A stretch of DNA of 64,000 bases, from the NCBI GenBank assembly GCA_049317265.1, contig JBMOIP010000021.1, positions 1 to 64,000 of the forward strand, written 5' to 3'. Below are positions 55,064 through 62,534 of the stretch, piece after piece. The position numbers and the translations under genes were made by a program. Source of the stretch: CAIVAT01 sp049317265. GTDB lineage: Bacteria > Bacteroidota > Bacteroidia > Bacteroidales > FEN-979. The notes under the pieces are model-generated. The model worked only from the letters and a program-made list of their open reading frames with translations, was not told the origin of the DNA and did no database searches. Numbering within the stretch: the first letter of the stretch is position 1; every line of letters starts with the position of its first letter.

Positions 55064-55071
55064 CAAAGGTA
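55064..55071 (-). promoter_or_regulatory. candidate -7 box TACCTTTG for the DUF2027-Smr gene
   Basis: Reads TACCTTTG on the minus strand, a full consensus match, in the 120-bp spacer between two inverted octamer arrays. If used, the leader (about 155 nt) would transcribe the 54935-55022 array. No good -33 element. Confidence 0.42.
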
Positions 55072-55142
55072 CTGTTCTTTTTAGATAAATACACTCCTCC
55101 CGCTTCTAAAACCAGCCCGCACTCCTGTTTCCCGGTTCTCAC

Positions 55143-55254
55143 GTCCGCCTGTCCACCCGTCCACTTGTCCACTCGTCCACTCGTCCGCCTGTCCGCCTGT
55201 CCGCCTGTCCACTTGTCCACTCGTCCACTTGTCCACTCGTCCGCCCGTCCGCCT
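55143..55254. repeat. octamer tandem repeat, 14 units, inverted relative to 54935-55022
   Basis: Fourteen consecutive 8-bp units of the form GTCCNCNN (GTCCGCCT, GTCCACCC, GTCCACTT, GTCCACTC and repeats of these). This is the reverse complement of the GTGGAC-type unit seen at 54935-55022 and 60363-60466. It lies upstream of the candidate Smr promoter and about 100 bp before the FadL-like gene. Confidence 0.93.
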
Positions 55255-55359
55255 GACCCCCTCTGCCTCAATCCATTAAACCCTCCAACAAACATGGCAG
55301 ATTTTGAATATTAAAAAAAGTAGTAACTTGCGCCCAGTATTAACCAAAAAAATGTCATT

Positions 55360-56604
55360 ATGAGGAGATTTACAACCCTGCTGTTATTCTTATGTCTGGC
55401 AGCAACCACTTCATTCGGAGGTGGGTACCAGGTAGGTTTGCACGGTGTTCGCAACATCGGCATGGGGCTTATCGGAACTTCGCTGAGCTATGATGCCAGC
55501 AGTTTGTTTTACAATCCGGGCGGAGCAGCTTTCGTCAACGAGAAGTGGAGTTTTTCAGGTGGAGTCAGCCTGATTTTTGCCCGGGGCACCTTTCAGGCAA
55601 AGGATGCCAACTACCAGGCTACCATAAAGCATGAGATTAACACCCCTTTTTATTTTTATGCTGCTTTTAAACCAACCAAAAATCTCAGTGTAGGTATTGC
55701 AGTGAATGCCCCTTACGGAAACAGACTGGCATGGAATGATGATGCCGGCGAAAATTGGAAAGGACGTTACCTTATCAAGGACCTTTCATTTAAAGCAATA
55801 ACTTATCAACCCACTATTTCTTATAAGTTCGGAAATGTTGTGGGTATCGGAGTTGGTTTTGTATATGCCACAGGAACGGTGGAGATGAACAAGTCAATTC
55901 CCCTGCAAGGTGTGAATGGCGACGGATCGCTCAACATCAAAGGAAGCACCAGCAACTATGGCTTCAATGCAGGTATTATGATTCATCCAGACAAAGGATG
56001 GAGCATCGGAATTGATTATCGGTCCAAAATTGAGATGAAGGTAAAAGGTGCGGACGCCAATTTCATAGTCCCCCAGTCACTCAGCACAAAATTTCCCGCC
56101 ACCAACAAAGTGGACGTTATGCTGCCCTTGCCTGCCAATCTCGATCTTGGCGCTTCCTATGAATTTGGTAAAAACAACCAATGGATGATTGGTGTAAATC
56201 TTTGCTACGTATTCTGGAGCACCTATGACTCCCTGGTATTCGATTTCCAGACCAAAACTGACGCCATTAACCGCACAGCCAATGCTGCCTTATACACAAA
56301 CCAGATGATTGTTCGTGCAGGCGCCCAGTTCAAAGCCGGAAAGGTTGTCACGTTAAGGGCCGGAGGTTATTATGATCCTTCCCCGGTAAAGAATAACTTC
56401 CTCAACCCTCAGACACCCAGCCTGACCGAAATTGGTGTCACCTGCGGTGTTTCAGTATATCCATTCAAGGGATTCAGCGTCGATGCAGCTTTTCTCTACC
56501 TGATGGGAGCCCAGCGCGACGGAACCTATTCACCCGATAATTTTGCCGGAACATACCGTACAGGTTTCAGCATCCCGGCAATTGGTCTATCATACAGTTT
56601 TTAA
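55360..56604 (+). CDS. FadL/OmpP1-family outer-membrane transport protein
   Basis: The product has 414 residues. A signal peptide (residues 1 to about 20) is followed by the family's N-terminal hatch-like segment with NIGMGLIGTSLSYDASSLFYNPGGA. A long beta-barrel follows with repeated aromatic strands (FYFYAAFKPTKNLSVGI, YEFGKNNQWMIGVNLCY) and a C-terminal YSF ending, a typical outer-membrane insertion signal. FadL-like proteins let hydrophobic molecules such as fatty acids or aromatic compounds enter by lateral diffusion. The SGNH hydrolase lipoprotein 19 bp downstream suggests a pair that imports and hydrolyses lipid esters. The substrate is not known. Confidence 0.9.
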   Translation: MRRFTTLLLFLCLAATTSFGGGYQVGLHGVRNIGMGLIGTSLSYDASSLFYNPGGAAFVNEKWSFSGGVSLIFARGTFQAKDANYQATIKHEINTPFYFYAAFKPTKNLSVGIAVNAPYGNRLAWNDDAGENWKGRYLIKDLSFKAITYQPTISYKFGNVVGIGVGFVYATGTVEMNKSIPLQGVNGDGSLNIKGSTSNYGFNAGIMIHPDKGWSIGIDYRSKIEMKVKGADANFIVPQSLSTKFPATNKVDVMLPLPANLDLGASYEFGKNNQWMIGVNLCYVFWSTYDSLVFDFQTKTDAINRTANAALYTNQMIVRAGAQFKAGKVVTLRAGGYYDPSPVKNNFLNPQTPSLTEIGVTCGVSVYPFKGFSVDAAFLYLMGAQRDGTYSPDNFAGTYRTGFSIPAIGLSYSF

Positions 56605-56623
56605 CTTTTAACACATAACGATT

Positions 56624-57955
56624 ATGAAAAAAATTCTTTTCATTATATTTACCGTAGCCCTGTTTACTTCATGTGAACGCAAGATCGACGAGTTCCAGGT
56701 CGAAAAAGGGTCGGCAAATTTCACCAAGTATATCGCTGTAGGGAACTCCCTGATGTCAGGTTATGCCGACGGCGCTTTGTATAACAGTGGTCAGAAGTAT
56801 TCCATTCCGAACATCATTTCAGGACAACTTCAGCTGGCAGGATCGGGCGCTTTTGTACAGCCGATGGTTTCCGGTGAATATGGAGTGCTTTACCCGGGTT
56901 CAAACACCAAATTTGTCCTGGGATATGCAACTGATTGCAAAGGAACCGTTTCCCTTGCCCCGGTTCACGCAGAAGGCACCATGGACCCGCTTCAGCCTGT
57001 AGGTTACGCTGTAAATAACCTGGCAATTCCGGGAGCTAAATCATTCCACATGCTTTTCCCGGGATATGCCCAGTTCAACCCCTATTATGCACGTTTTGCA
57101 TCCAGCCCGACCAACATGGTTGTTCAGGAGATCGCACCGCTTAACCCCACCTTCTTTACCATGTGGCTTGGCGACAATGATGTGCTCGGATATGCACTTT
57201 CAGGTGGCGTGGGCGATACTATCACCAGCCCGGCTTTCTTTCAGCAGGCGATGGGTGGTGTTATCAACACACTGGTGGCCAATGGGGCAAAAGGCGTAAT
57301 GGCCAACATCCCGGATGTGACTGCCATTCCGTTTTTCACCACTGTTCCTTATAACGGACTGGTTCTGACCAAGGGACAGGCCGATTCTGTAAACATGGCC
57401 ATGAAACTATACCAGTTGACCGATACCACAAGGATAAAACCTTACCATGCCGGCCAGAATCCTTTCCTTGTTGCCGACCCCACTTCACCACACCCGATGT
57501 TTAAAATTCGCCAGCTGCGCGCAGGTGAACTGGTACTGTTGTCGGTTCCACAGGATTCAATGAAATGCAGGGGCATGGGAATTATCAACCCTGCCACTTT
57601 CTATCCCTACCCTATCCCTACACAGTATGTTCTGACTTCAGATGAAATCTACAAAATAAAGGTAGCAACTGATTCTTACAACCAGATCCTTTCGGGTCTT
57701 GCATCACATTACAACCTTGGTTTGGTTGATATGAGTGCAAAACTGAGGGAGATCCAGAAAGGCATCGTATGGGACGGCATTAAAATGAACACGTCGTTCG
57801 TAACCGGCGGAGCGTTTTCACTTGACGGAGTTCATCTGAACCCAAGAGGATGTGCCGTTGCAGCAAACGCTTTTATTGATGTCATTAATGCAACCTACAG
57901 CAGCAAGATTCCCCAGGTGAATATCACCAACTATCCGGGCGTTATTTTTCCGTAA
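56624..57955 (+). CDS. SGNH/GDSL-type hydrolase lipoprotein
   Basis: The product has 443 residues. The N-terminus ends in a lipobox-like LFTSC (Cys17), so it is probably a lipoprotein. Block I reads AVGNSLMSGYADG (Ser42 as nucleophile, GNSL in place of GDSL). A Gly-Asp-Asn block appears in MWLGDNDVLGYAL. The C-terminal Asp-x-x-His is in SLDGVHLNPRG. These fit the SGNH esterase fold, though the N-terminal block is divergent. Esterase or lipase activity on the outer-membrane surface or in the periplasm is inferred. It is the second gene of a likely two-gene operon with the FadL-like porin. Confidence 0.85.
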   Translation: MKKILFIIFTVALFTSCERKIDEFQVEKGSANFTKYIAVGNSLMSGYADGALYNSGQKYSIPNIISGQLQLAGSGAFVQPMVSGEYGVLYPGSNTKFVLGYATDCKGTVSLAPVHAEGTMDPLQPVGYAVNNLAIPGAKSFHMLFPGYAQFNPYYARFASSPTNMVVQEIAPLNPTFFTMWLGDNDVLGYALSGGVGDTITSPAFFQQAMGGVINTLVANGAKGVMANIPDVTAIPFFTTVPYNGLVLTKGQADSVNMAMKLYQLTDTTRIKPYHAGQNPFLVADPTSPHPMFKIRQLRAGELVLLSVPQDSMKCRGMGIINPATFYPYPIPTQYVLTSDEIYKIKVATDSYNQILSGLASHYNLGLVDMSAKLREIQKGIVWDGIKMNTSFVTGGAFSLDGVHLNPRGCAVAANAFIDVINATYSSKIPQVNITNYPGVIFP

Positions 57956-57970
57956 GGGATGTGGTAAAAT

Positions 57971-58034
57971 GGTGAACTGGTGAACTGGTGAACTGGTAAA
58001 CCGGTAAACCGGTGAACGGGTAAACGGGTAAACG
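57971..58034. repeat. octamer tandem repeat, 8 GGTRAACN units
   Basis: Eight contiguous 8-bp units: GGTGAACT three times, GGTAAACC twice, GGTGAACG and GGTAAACG twice. Shifted by one base this is the GTRAACNN form of the octamer family. Inverted copies (GTTTACCC, GTTTACTT) follow within 40 bp. Confidence 0.92.
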
Positions 58035-58063
58035 GGAAGGTCCGGTTTACCCGTTTACTTTTT
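58020..58063 (+). terminator. terminator hairpin built from octamer repeats
   Basis: GTAAACGGGTAAAC (58020-58033) pairs perfectly with GTTTACCCGTTTAC (58045-58058) around an 11-nt loop, followed by TTTTT. It lies about 65 bp after the SGNH gene and just before the stop of convergent rdgB, so it probably ends the porin-hydrolase transcript. Confidence 0.75.
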
Positions 58064-58069
58064 ACCTGT

Positions 58070-58645
58070 TCACCTCTTCAGTGCTTTTCTCATCTTGTCT
58101 GCCGCTCTTCCACGGTGGCTGATGCCGTTTTTGAGGTAGGGTGGCATCTGGGCAAAAGATTGGCTGTAACCGTCAGGCACGAATACAGGATCATAACCAA
58201 AGCCTTCGTCACCGTGCCGCACCGTAGTGATGATTCCATCAACCCGGCCTTCGAAGAGTTGCTCTTTCCCATCCATGATCAGGCAGATCACGCAACGAAA
58301 ACAGGCCTTGCGATTTTCCGACCCGGAAAGTTCCTCCAGAATCTTATTGATGTTATCGTCAAAGCTGCAATTATCACCGGCGTAGCGTGCCGAGTAAACG
58401 CCGGGGCGACCGTCCAGTGCGTCGATCTCCAAACCGGTGTCATCCGCAAAACAGTCTGTCCCGGTCAGTTCATGGATGAACCGGGCCTTCTGCATCGCAT
58501 TTCCTTCAATGGTTTCCTGTGTTTCCGGAATGTCAGTATCTACATTTACATCCCTGAGACTGAGAATTGTAAACTCCTGCCCCATGATTTCACGGAGTTC
58601 GCGGAGTTTGTGATCGTTATTGGTAGCAAATAGAAGGGAAGACAA
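58070..58645 (-). CDS. rdgB: non-canonical purine NTP pyrophosphatase (RdgB/HAM1)
   Basis: The product has 191 residues, normal length. Conserved features are LFATNNDHKLRELREI at the N-terminus, the catalytic ADDTGLEIDALDGRPGVYSARYAG and the C-terminal FGYDPVFVPDG and ISHRGRA segment. It hydrolyses dITP, ITP and XTP to monophosphates, keeping deaminated bases out of DNA and RNA. It follows ddl in the same direction with a 25-bp gap made largely of a heptamer repeat. Confidence 0.97.
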   Translation of the reverse strand: MSSLLFATNNDHKLRELREIMGQEFTILSLRDVNVDTDIPETQETIEGNAMQKARFIHELTGTDCFADDTGLEIDALDGRPGVYSARYAGDNCSFDDNINKILEELSGSENRKACFRCVICLIMDGKEQLFEGRVDGIITTVRHGDEGFGYDPVFVPDGYSQSFAQMPPYLKNGISHRGRAADKMRKALKR

Positions 58646-58649
58646 GAGA

Positions 58650-58677
58650 TTAAGTGTTAAGTGTTAAGTGTTAGGTG
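58650..58677. repeat. heptamer tandem repeat across the ddl stop and rdgB leader
   Basis: Four units of 7 bp (TTAAGTG three times, then TTAGGTG), with the last unit covering the ddl stop codon (58671-58673) and the preceding codon. The array ends 4 bp before the rdgB start. Confidence 0.88.
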
Positions 58678-59639
58678 ATTTCGGAGAGGAGGCGGGTAAT
58701 TAGTTCGGTGAAGGTCCAGCCGTAGGCGCGTGCCATTTTGGGAACGATGCTTGCTTCGCTCATCCCCGGTACGGTATTTACTTCAAGGAAATGGAAGTCA
58801 TTCCCTGAATAGATATAATCAAACCGGACCACACCTTTGCAATTCAGTTTTTCGTAGAGTTCAACGGATATCCTGCGACATTGATCTGAAACTTCAGCGG
58901 AAATATTTGCAGGAACCACCTCTTCTGCCATACCTTTCTTGTATTTTGCTTCATAATCAAAGTACTCTTTTTTGGGAATGATCTCCGTTACAGGGAAAGC
59001 AATGGTTTTCCCGCCCGACCTTATCACGCCGCAGGTGAGTTCACGACCGCTGATGAACTCTTCGATCAGAATTTCATCGTCAACGCTGAAGGCTTTTATC
59101 AATGCCGGACCCAGCTCTTTTTTAAGGTTCACCTTCGACATTCCCACACTGGAACCACCATTGTTAGGTTTGACAAACACCGGTAACGAGAGTTCTGCAA
59201 GTATATCCCCTTCCTTGATTGGCCTGCCTTTAAGCAGCAACATTGATTTTGCCATCTTTGTTCCGCATGAGCTCAACACATCTTTGCAGAAACTTTTGCT
59301 AAAAGTGATGGCAGAAGTGGTCACATCGCATGATGTATAAGGAATATGCAACATATCGAAGTAACCCTGGAGTTTGCCATTTTCACCCGGCGTGCCATGG
59401 ATGGCAATAAATACCGCATCGAAACGGATTTTCCGCCTGCCGATGGTTATGGAGAAATCATTTTTATCGATCGGGAATTTCTTGGGTCCGATCCTGTAAT
59501 TCCAGTTTTTCCCTTTGATCTCAACCAGGTAAGGGCAATACTTTGCCCTGTCCATATGAAGTTCAACCTGATTACCGCTTTTGATGGAAATTCCGTATTC
59601 ACCGGAATCTCCTCCTGCAACGATGGCAATGTTCAGCAT
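58671..59639 (-). CDS. ddl: D-alanine--D-alanine ligase
   Basis: The product has 322 residues from MLNIAIVAGG at 59639. The frame extends to 59699, but that would run past the likely promoter and add residues not seen in the family. ATP-grasp motifs are clear: KPNNGGSSVGMSKV (glycine-rich loop), EEFISGRELTCGVI and FLEVNTVPGMSEASIVPKMARAYG (metal- and substrate-binding). The N-terminal GGDSGEYGISIKSG replaces the usual GGxSxEHxVS pattern, with Tyr at the His position. It joins two D-alanines for peptidoglycan, fitting the neighbouring PASTA protein. Confidence 0.94.
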   Translation of the reverse strand: MLNIAIVAGGDSGEYGISIKSGNQVELHMDRAKYCPYLVEIKGKNWNYRIGPKKFPIDKNDFSITIGRRKIRFDAVFIAIHGTPGENGKLQGYFDMLHIPYTSCDVTTSAITFSKSFCKDVLSSCGTKMAKSMLLLKGRPIKEGDILAELSLPVFVKPNNGGSSVGMSKVNLKKELGPALIKAFSVDDEILIEEFISGRELTCGVIRSGGKTIAFPVTEIIPKKEYFDYEAKYKKGMAEEVVPANISAEVSDQCRRISVELYEKLNCKGVVRFDYIYSGNDFHFLEVNTVPGMSEASIVPKMARAYGWTFTELITRLLSEIT

Positions 59640-59658
59640 ATTCCTTGTTTTTGACCTG

Positions 59659-59666
59659 CAAAAGTA
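59659..59666 (-). promoter_or_regulatory. candidate -7 box TACTTTTG for ddl
   Basis: On the minus strand this reads TACTTTTG, 20 bp before the ddl ATG. A TTTTG at 59690-59694 could serve as -33 but at 23-bp spacing. This interval interlocks with the plus-strand promoter of the PASTA gene. Confidence 0.42.
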
Positions 59667-59684
59667 GTACAAAAATATTGTGCC

Positions 59685-59715
59685 TTGCGCAAAATTCATT
59701 TTTTCCGTAAGTTTG
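59685..59715 (+). promoter_or_regulatory. promoter of the PASTA gene
   Basis: TTG (59685-59687), 20-bp spacer, then TAAGTTTG (59708-59715), a good Bacteroidota promoter pair. It places transcription start downstream of 59715 and supports the ATG at 59775 over an earlier one at 59685. Confidence 0.55.
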
Positions 59716-59774
59716 TAGTTTCTTTCGAAATATACAATAAAACTGACCTTTTCAGGTTATCAGATAAAGCAGGG

Positions 59775-60359
59775 ATGGACTTTTTAAGATTTATTTTTTC
59801 TAAAAAATTTCTCAGGCATTTTCTTGCTGCCATTGGTATTACGCTCCTGCTGATCTGGATTATCCTTCAATCGCTTTCCTGGTATACAAAACATAACGAT
59901 TATATTATCGTCCCCGATTACCGGGGGTTACCCTATGCCGATGTCCGGTCAAATCCTGAAAACAGCAATTACCAGTTCAACGTTATTGATTCAATTTTTG
60001 ATGTTGACAAACCCAAAGGGGCGATTCTTTCCCAGGATCCCTATCCCGGGGCCAAAGTCAAGAAAAACCGGATGGTCTATCTCACGATCACTTCAACCGT
60101 ACCCGAAAAAACCACCATGCCCGAGCTTCGCGATCTTACACTCCGGCAGGCTCAATCCATCCTTGAATCTGCCGGGCTGAAACTTGGCAGGCTTTCCTAC
60201 ATCACCTCCTTTGATGAAGATGCCGTGCAAAACCAGCTTTTTAAAGGACACGTGATCAAGGCCGGCACTGAACTGGATAAAGGGTCGGTGATCAATCTTA
60301 CGGTGGGCATGGGAGCTAAAGCGATGGTGGATTCGTTGAAGGTGGATAGTATTGAGTGA
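59775..60359 (+). CDS. membrane-anchored PASTA-domain protein
   Basis: The product has 194 residues from MDFLRFIFSKKF at 59775, the start consistent with the promoter just upstream. A single transmembrane segment (about 16-38, HFLAAIGITLLLIWIILQSL) is followed by two PASTA domains: about 45-112 (IIVPDYRGLPYADV through MVYLTITS) and about 118-180 (TMPELRDLTLRQAQSILESAG through INLTVGMG). PASTA domains bind peptidoglycan fragments or beta-lactams in kinases and penicillin-binding proteins. This protein has no kinase or transpeptidase part. Divergence from ddl suggests a role in cell-wall sensing or assembly (inference). The stop codon is immediately followed by an octamer array. Confidence 0.85.
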   Translation: MDFLRFIFSKKFLRHFLAAIGITLLLIWIILQSLSWYTKHNDYIIVPDYRGLPYADVRSNPENSNYQFNVIDSIFDVDKPKGAILSQDPYPGAKVKKNRMVYLTITSTVPEKTTMPELRDLTLRQAQSILESAGLKLGRLSYITSFDEDAVQNQLFKGHVIKAGTELDKGSVINLTVGMGAKAMVDSLKVDSIE

Positions 60360-60362
60360 CGG

Positions 60363-60466
60363 GCGGACAAGTGGACAAGTGGACAAGTGGACAAGTGGAC
60401 AAGTGGACAAGTGGACAAGTGGACGGGTGGACAAGTGGACAAGTGGACAAGTGGACGGGTGGACAG
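60363..60466. repeat. octamer tandem repeat, 13 GTGGACNN units
   Basis: GCGGACAA followed by six GTGGACAA units, then GTGGACGG, three GTGGACAA, GTGGACGG and GTGGACAG. It is the most regular member of the family and starts 3 bp after the PASTA stop codon, ending about 40 bp before the next start. Confidence 0.95.
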
Positions 60467-60503
60467 ATTGGAAGGAGTTGTTGTTATAAATTAAATTGAC
60501 TTG

Positions 60504-62480
60504 ATGATGCGATTTTTCTTTGTGATATTCCTTTTCCTGGTTGCCGGGATCACCGGGTTCCCGCAGGAGATACTGACAGGTTTGCAGTTTAACCCGGTGG
60601 TGAAAGCCAAAGCCCTTGCCAGTGACAGGATGAATTACCTGAAGGCAGGTACCGATACGATTCCCGTGGGTCTGCCCTTCTTTGATGACTTCTCCTCAGA
60701 GGGGGTTTTCCCGGCAGCAAGCCGCTGGATTGACCGCTATGCCTATGAAAACGACGACCTTCCTGTTTTCCCTGTAAACCAGGGTGCCATGACCCTGGAT
60801 GCCCTCAACGATTCAGGCAACATGTATCCCACGGCAGTTCCCGGCCCGGCCAGTTTTATCGCCGATCACCTTACTTCGAGGTACATCAGGCTTGACTCCG
60901 TATTCTCACCTGCCCCAAAAGCGCTGACACCTGCCGATTCGATCTTCTTCAGCTTTTTTTACCAGCCGCAAGGGCGGGGCAAAGCACCTCAAAAAAACGA
61001 TTCGCTGGTACTGGAATTCCTGGTCAAACCCGCCCATGACAGCATCGTACCCGACGATACCATTGCAGTACCCGATCTGTGGAGACAGGTATGGTATTCC
61101 AACGGCATGCCACTCGACACTTTCCATTTTAAAAACAACAGGTGGTTTGCCCAGGTGATCATTCCGGTGGTTGATCCAATTTTCCTGAAAAATAAATTCC
61201 GGTTCAGGTTTTTCAATTATGTCAGCCTTGCAAGTTCCTCCGAACCAAGCTGGCAAAGCAATACTGCCCAATGGAATCTCGACAATGTTTACCTGAATAT
61301 GGGAAGGAACAGGTATGACACCGTTTATCCTGAGCTGAGATTTGTTTACAGGCCCCCTTCCCTTCTTAAACGGTACGAGTCAATGCCTTACCCGCAATAT
61401 TGCGACAACCCAACCAATGAAGTAAAAGACACTATCGATATCGTGATGACCAACCGGGATATTGTTCCTCAAACGTCATCCTATAACTATTATGTTACAA
61501 GCCCGGTAAGCAGTTTTTCAAAATCATATAACGGAGGAATCCAGATAGTTAACCCATTCTACATAGAACCCTATGTAACCGATCAAAGATTTGCCCACCC
61601 GGCAGTCACGTTCCTGATCCCGATCAGCCAGGAAGACAGTGCTGTTTTCCTGATGAAACACGTGTTTAAATCCACAGCGCCGGGATCGACCCTTGGAGAT
61701 ACCATGCAGGCCTACCAGAAATTCTACAACTACTACGCCTATGATGATGGCACGCCCGAAGCAAGTTATGGCCTTAGTCCCAAGGGATCACAGCTTGCCT
61801 ACCGTTTCACCCTGAATAAATCACCCGACACCTTACGGGCCATCAGGATGTATTTCAACCGGACACTAGGCAATGTCAGCCAGCAATTGTTCAACCTCTG
61901 CGTCTGGAATGAGAATGCCGGGAAACCCGGCAAAGTTATCTATACCAACCTTGTGATTCCAAGGTATGCCGACAGCATCAACAAATTCGTCACCTACCAT
62001 ATCTCGCCACCACTGCCCGTTACAGGTACTTTTTACGTGGGATGGATTCAAACGACCGATGACAACCTCTCTATCGGATTCGACCGTTACAACAACAGCC
62101 AGAACGCAATTTTCTACAACTCTACCGGTGTCTGGAATAACTCCTCCTTTGCCGGGTCACTCATGATCCGCCCGGTCCTGGGGAAACCGATCCCCCTTGG
62201 AATCGATGATCCTCCGGCCGGTAATTCAACGTTAACGGTTTACCCTAACCCTTGCTCATCAGGCACTTTGCACATCAATAATCCAATATCTTCCGGAAAT
62301 ATCCGTTTCTCCGGAGATTGTATTTTAACAATATCTGACCTGGTCGGTCATGTACATCTCAGAACCGGCTACCAAAATGAAATTGATGTCAATTCTCTTA
62401 GCAGGGGACTCTATTTCCTGGAAATCAGGAATCCGTCGGGCATGCGGATCGGCGTTGCAAAATTCATCATTTCCCATTGA
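60504..62480 (+). CDS. large secreted T9SS cargo protein of unknown function
   Basis: The product has 658 residues. A second ATG three bases in is an equally good start; a TTG at 60501 is less likely. The signal peptide covers residues 1 to about 21. The body is beta-rich with few cysteines; segments such as PVGLPFFDDFSSEG, WQSNTAQWNLDNVYL and YAYDDGTPEASYGL recur in a widespread Bacteroidota family without assigned function. The last about 80 residues are a type A T9SS sorting domain with LTVYPNPCSSGTLHINN, SRGLYFLEI and VAKFIISH. In related genomes such a gene often lies between ddl/PASTA and rluD, as here, but its role in that set is not known. Confidence 0.85.
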   Translation: MMRFFFVIFLFLVAGITGFPQEILTGLQFNPVVKAKALASDRMNYLKAGTDTIPVGLPFFDDFSSEGVFPAASRWIDRYAYENDDLPVFPVNQGAMTLDALNDSGNMYPTAVPGPASFIADHLTSRYIRLDSVFSPAPKALTPADSIFFSFFYQPQGRGKAPQKNDSLVLEFLVKPAHDSIVPDDTIAVPDLWRQVWYSNGMPLDTFHFKNNRWFAQVIIPVVDPIFLKNKFRFRFFNYVSLASSSEPSWQSNTAQWNLDNVYLNMGRNRYDTVYPELRFVYRPPSLLKRYESMPYPQYCDNPTNEVKDTIDIVMTNRDIVPQTSSYNYYVTSPVSSFSKSYNGGIQIVNPFYIEPYVTDQRFAHPAVTFLIPISQEDSAVFLMKHVFKSTAPGSTLGDTMQAYQKFYNYYAYDDGTPEASYGLSPKGSQLAYRFTLNKSPDTLRAIRMYFNRTLGNVSQQLFNLCVWNENAGKPGKVIYTNLVIPRYADSINKFVTYHISPPLPVTGTFYVGWIQTTDDNLSIGFDRYNNSQNAIFYNSTGVWNNSSFAGSLMIRPVLGKPIPLGIDDPPAGNSTLTVYPNPCSSGTLHINNPISSGNIRFSGDCILTISDLVGHVHLRTGYQNEIDVNSLSRGLYFLEIRNPSGMRIGVAKFIISH

Positions 62481-62534
62481 CGGTCATCTATTACTATTTT
62501 CACATCCAAGAGTTCATTCCCCGGGAGAAACAAC

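Noticed and set aside
55143..55254. CRISPR array
   Set aside because: Units are 8 bp with no spacers, and no cas genes are near.
54909..55295. N-terminal extension of the DUF2027-Smr protein
   Set aside because: It translates octamer repeat DNA and the promoter region; the family starts at MSTLKVGDK.
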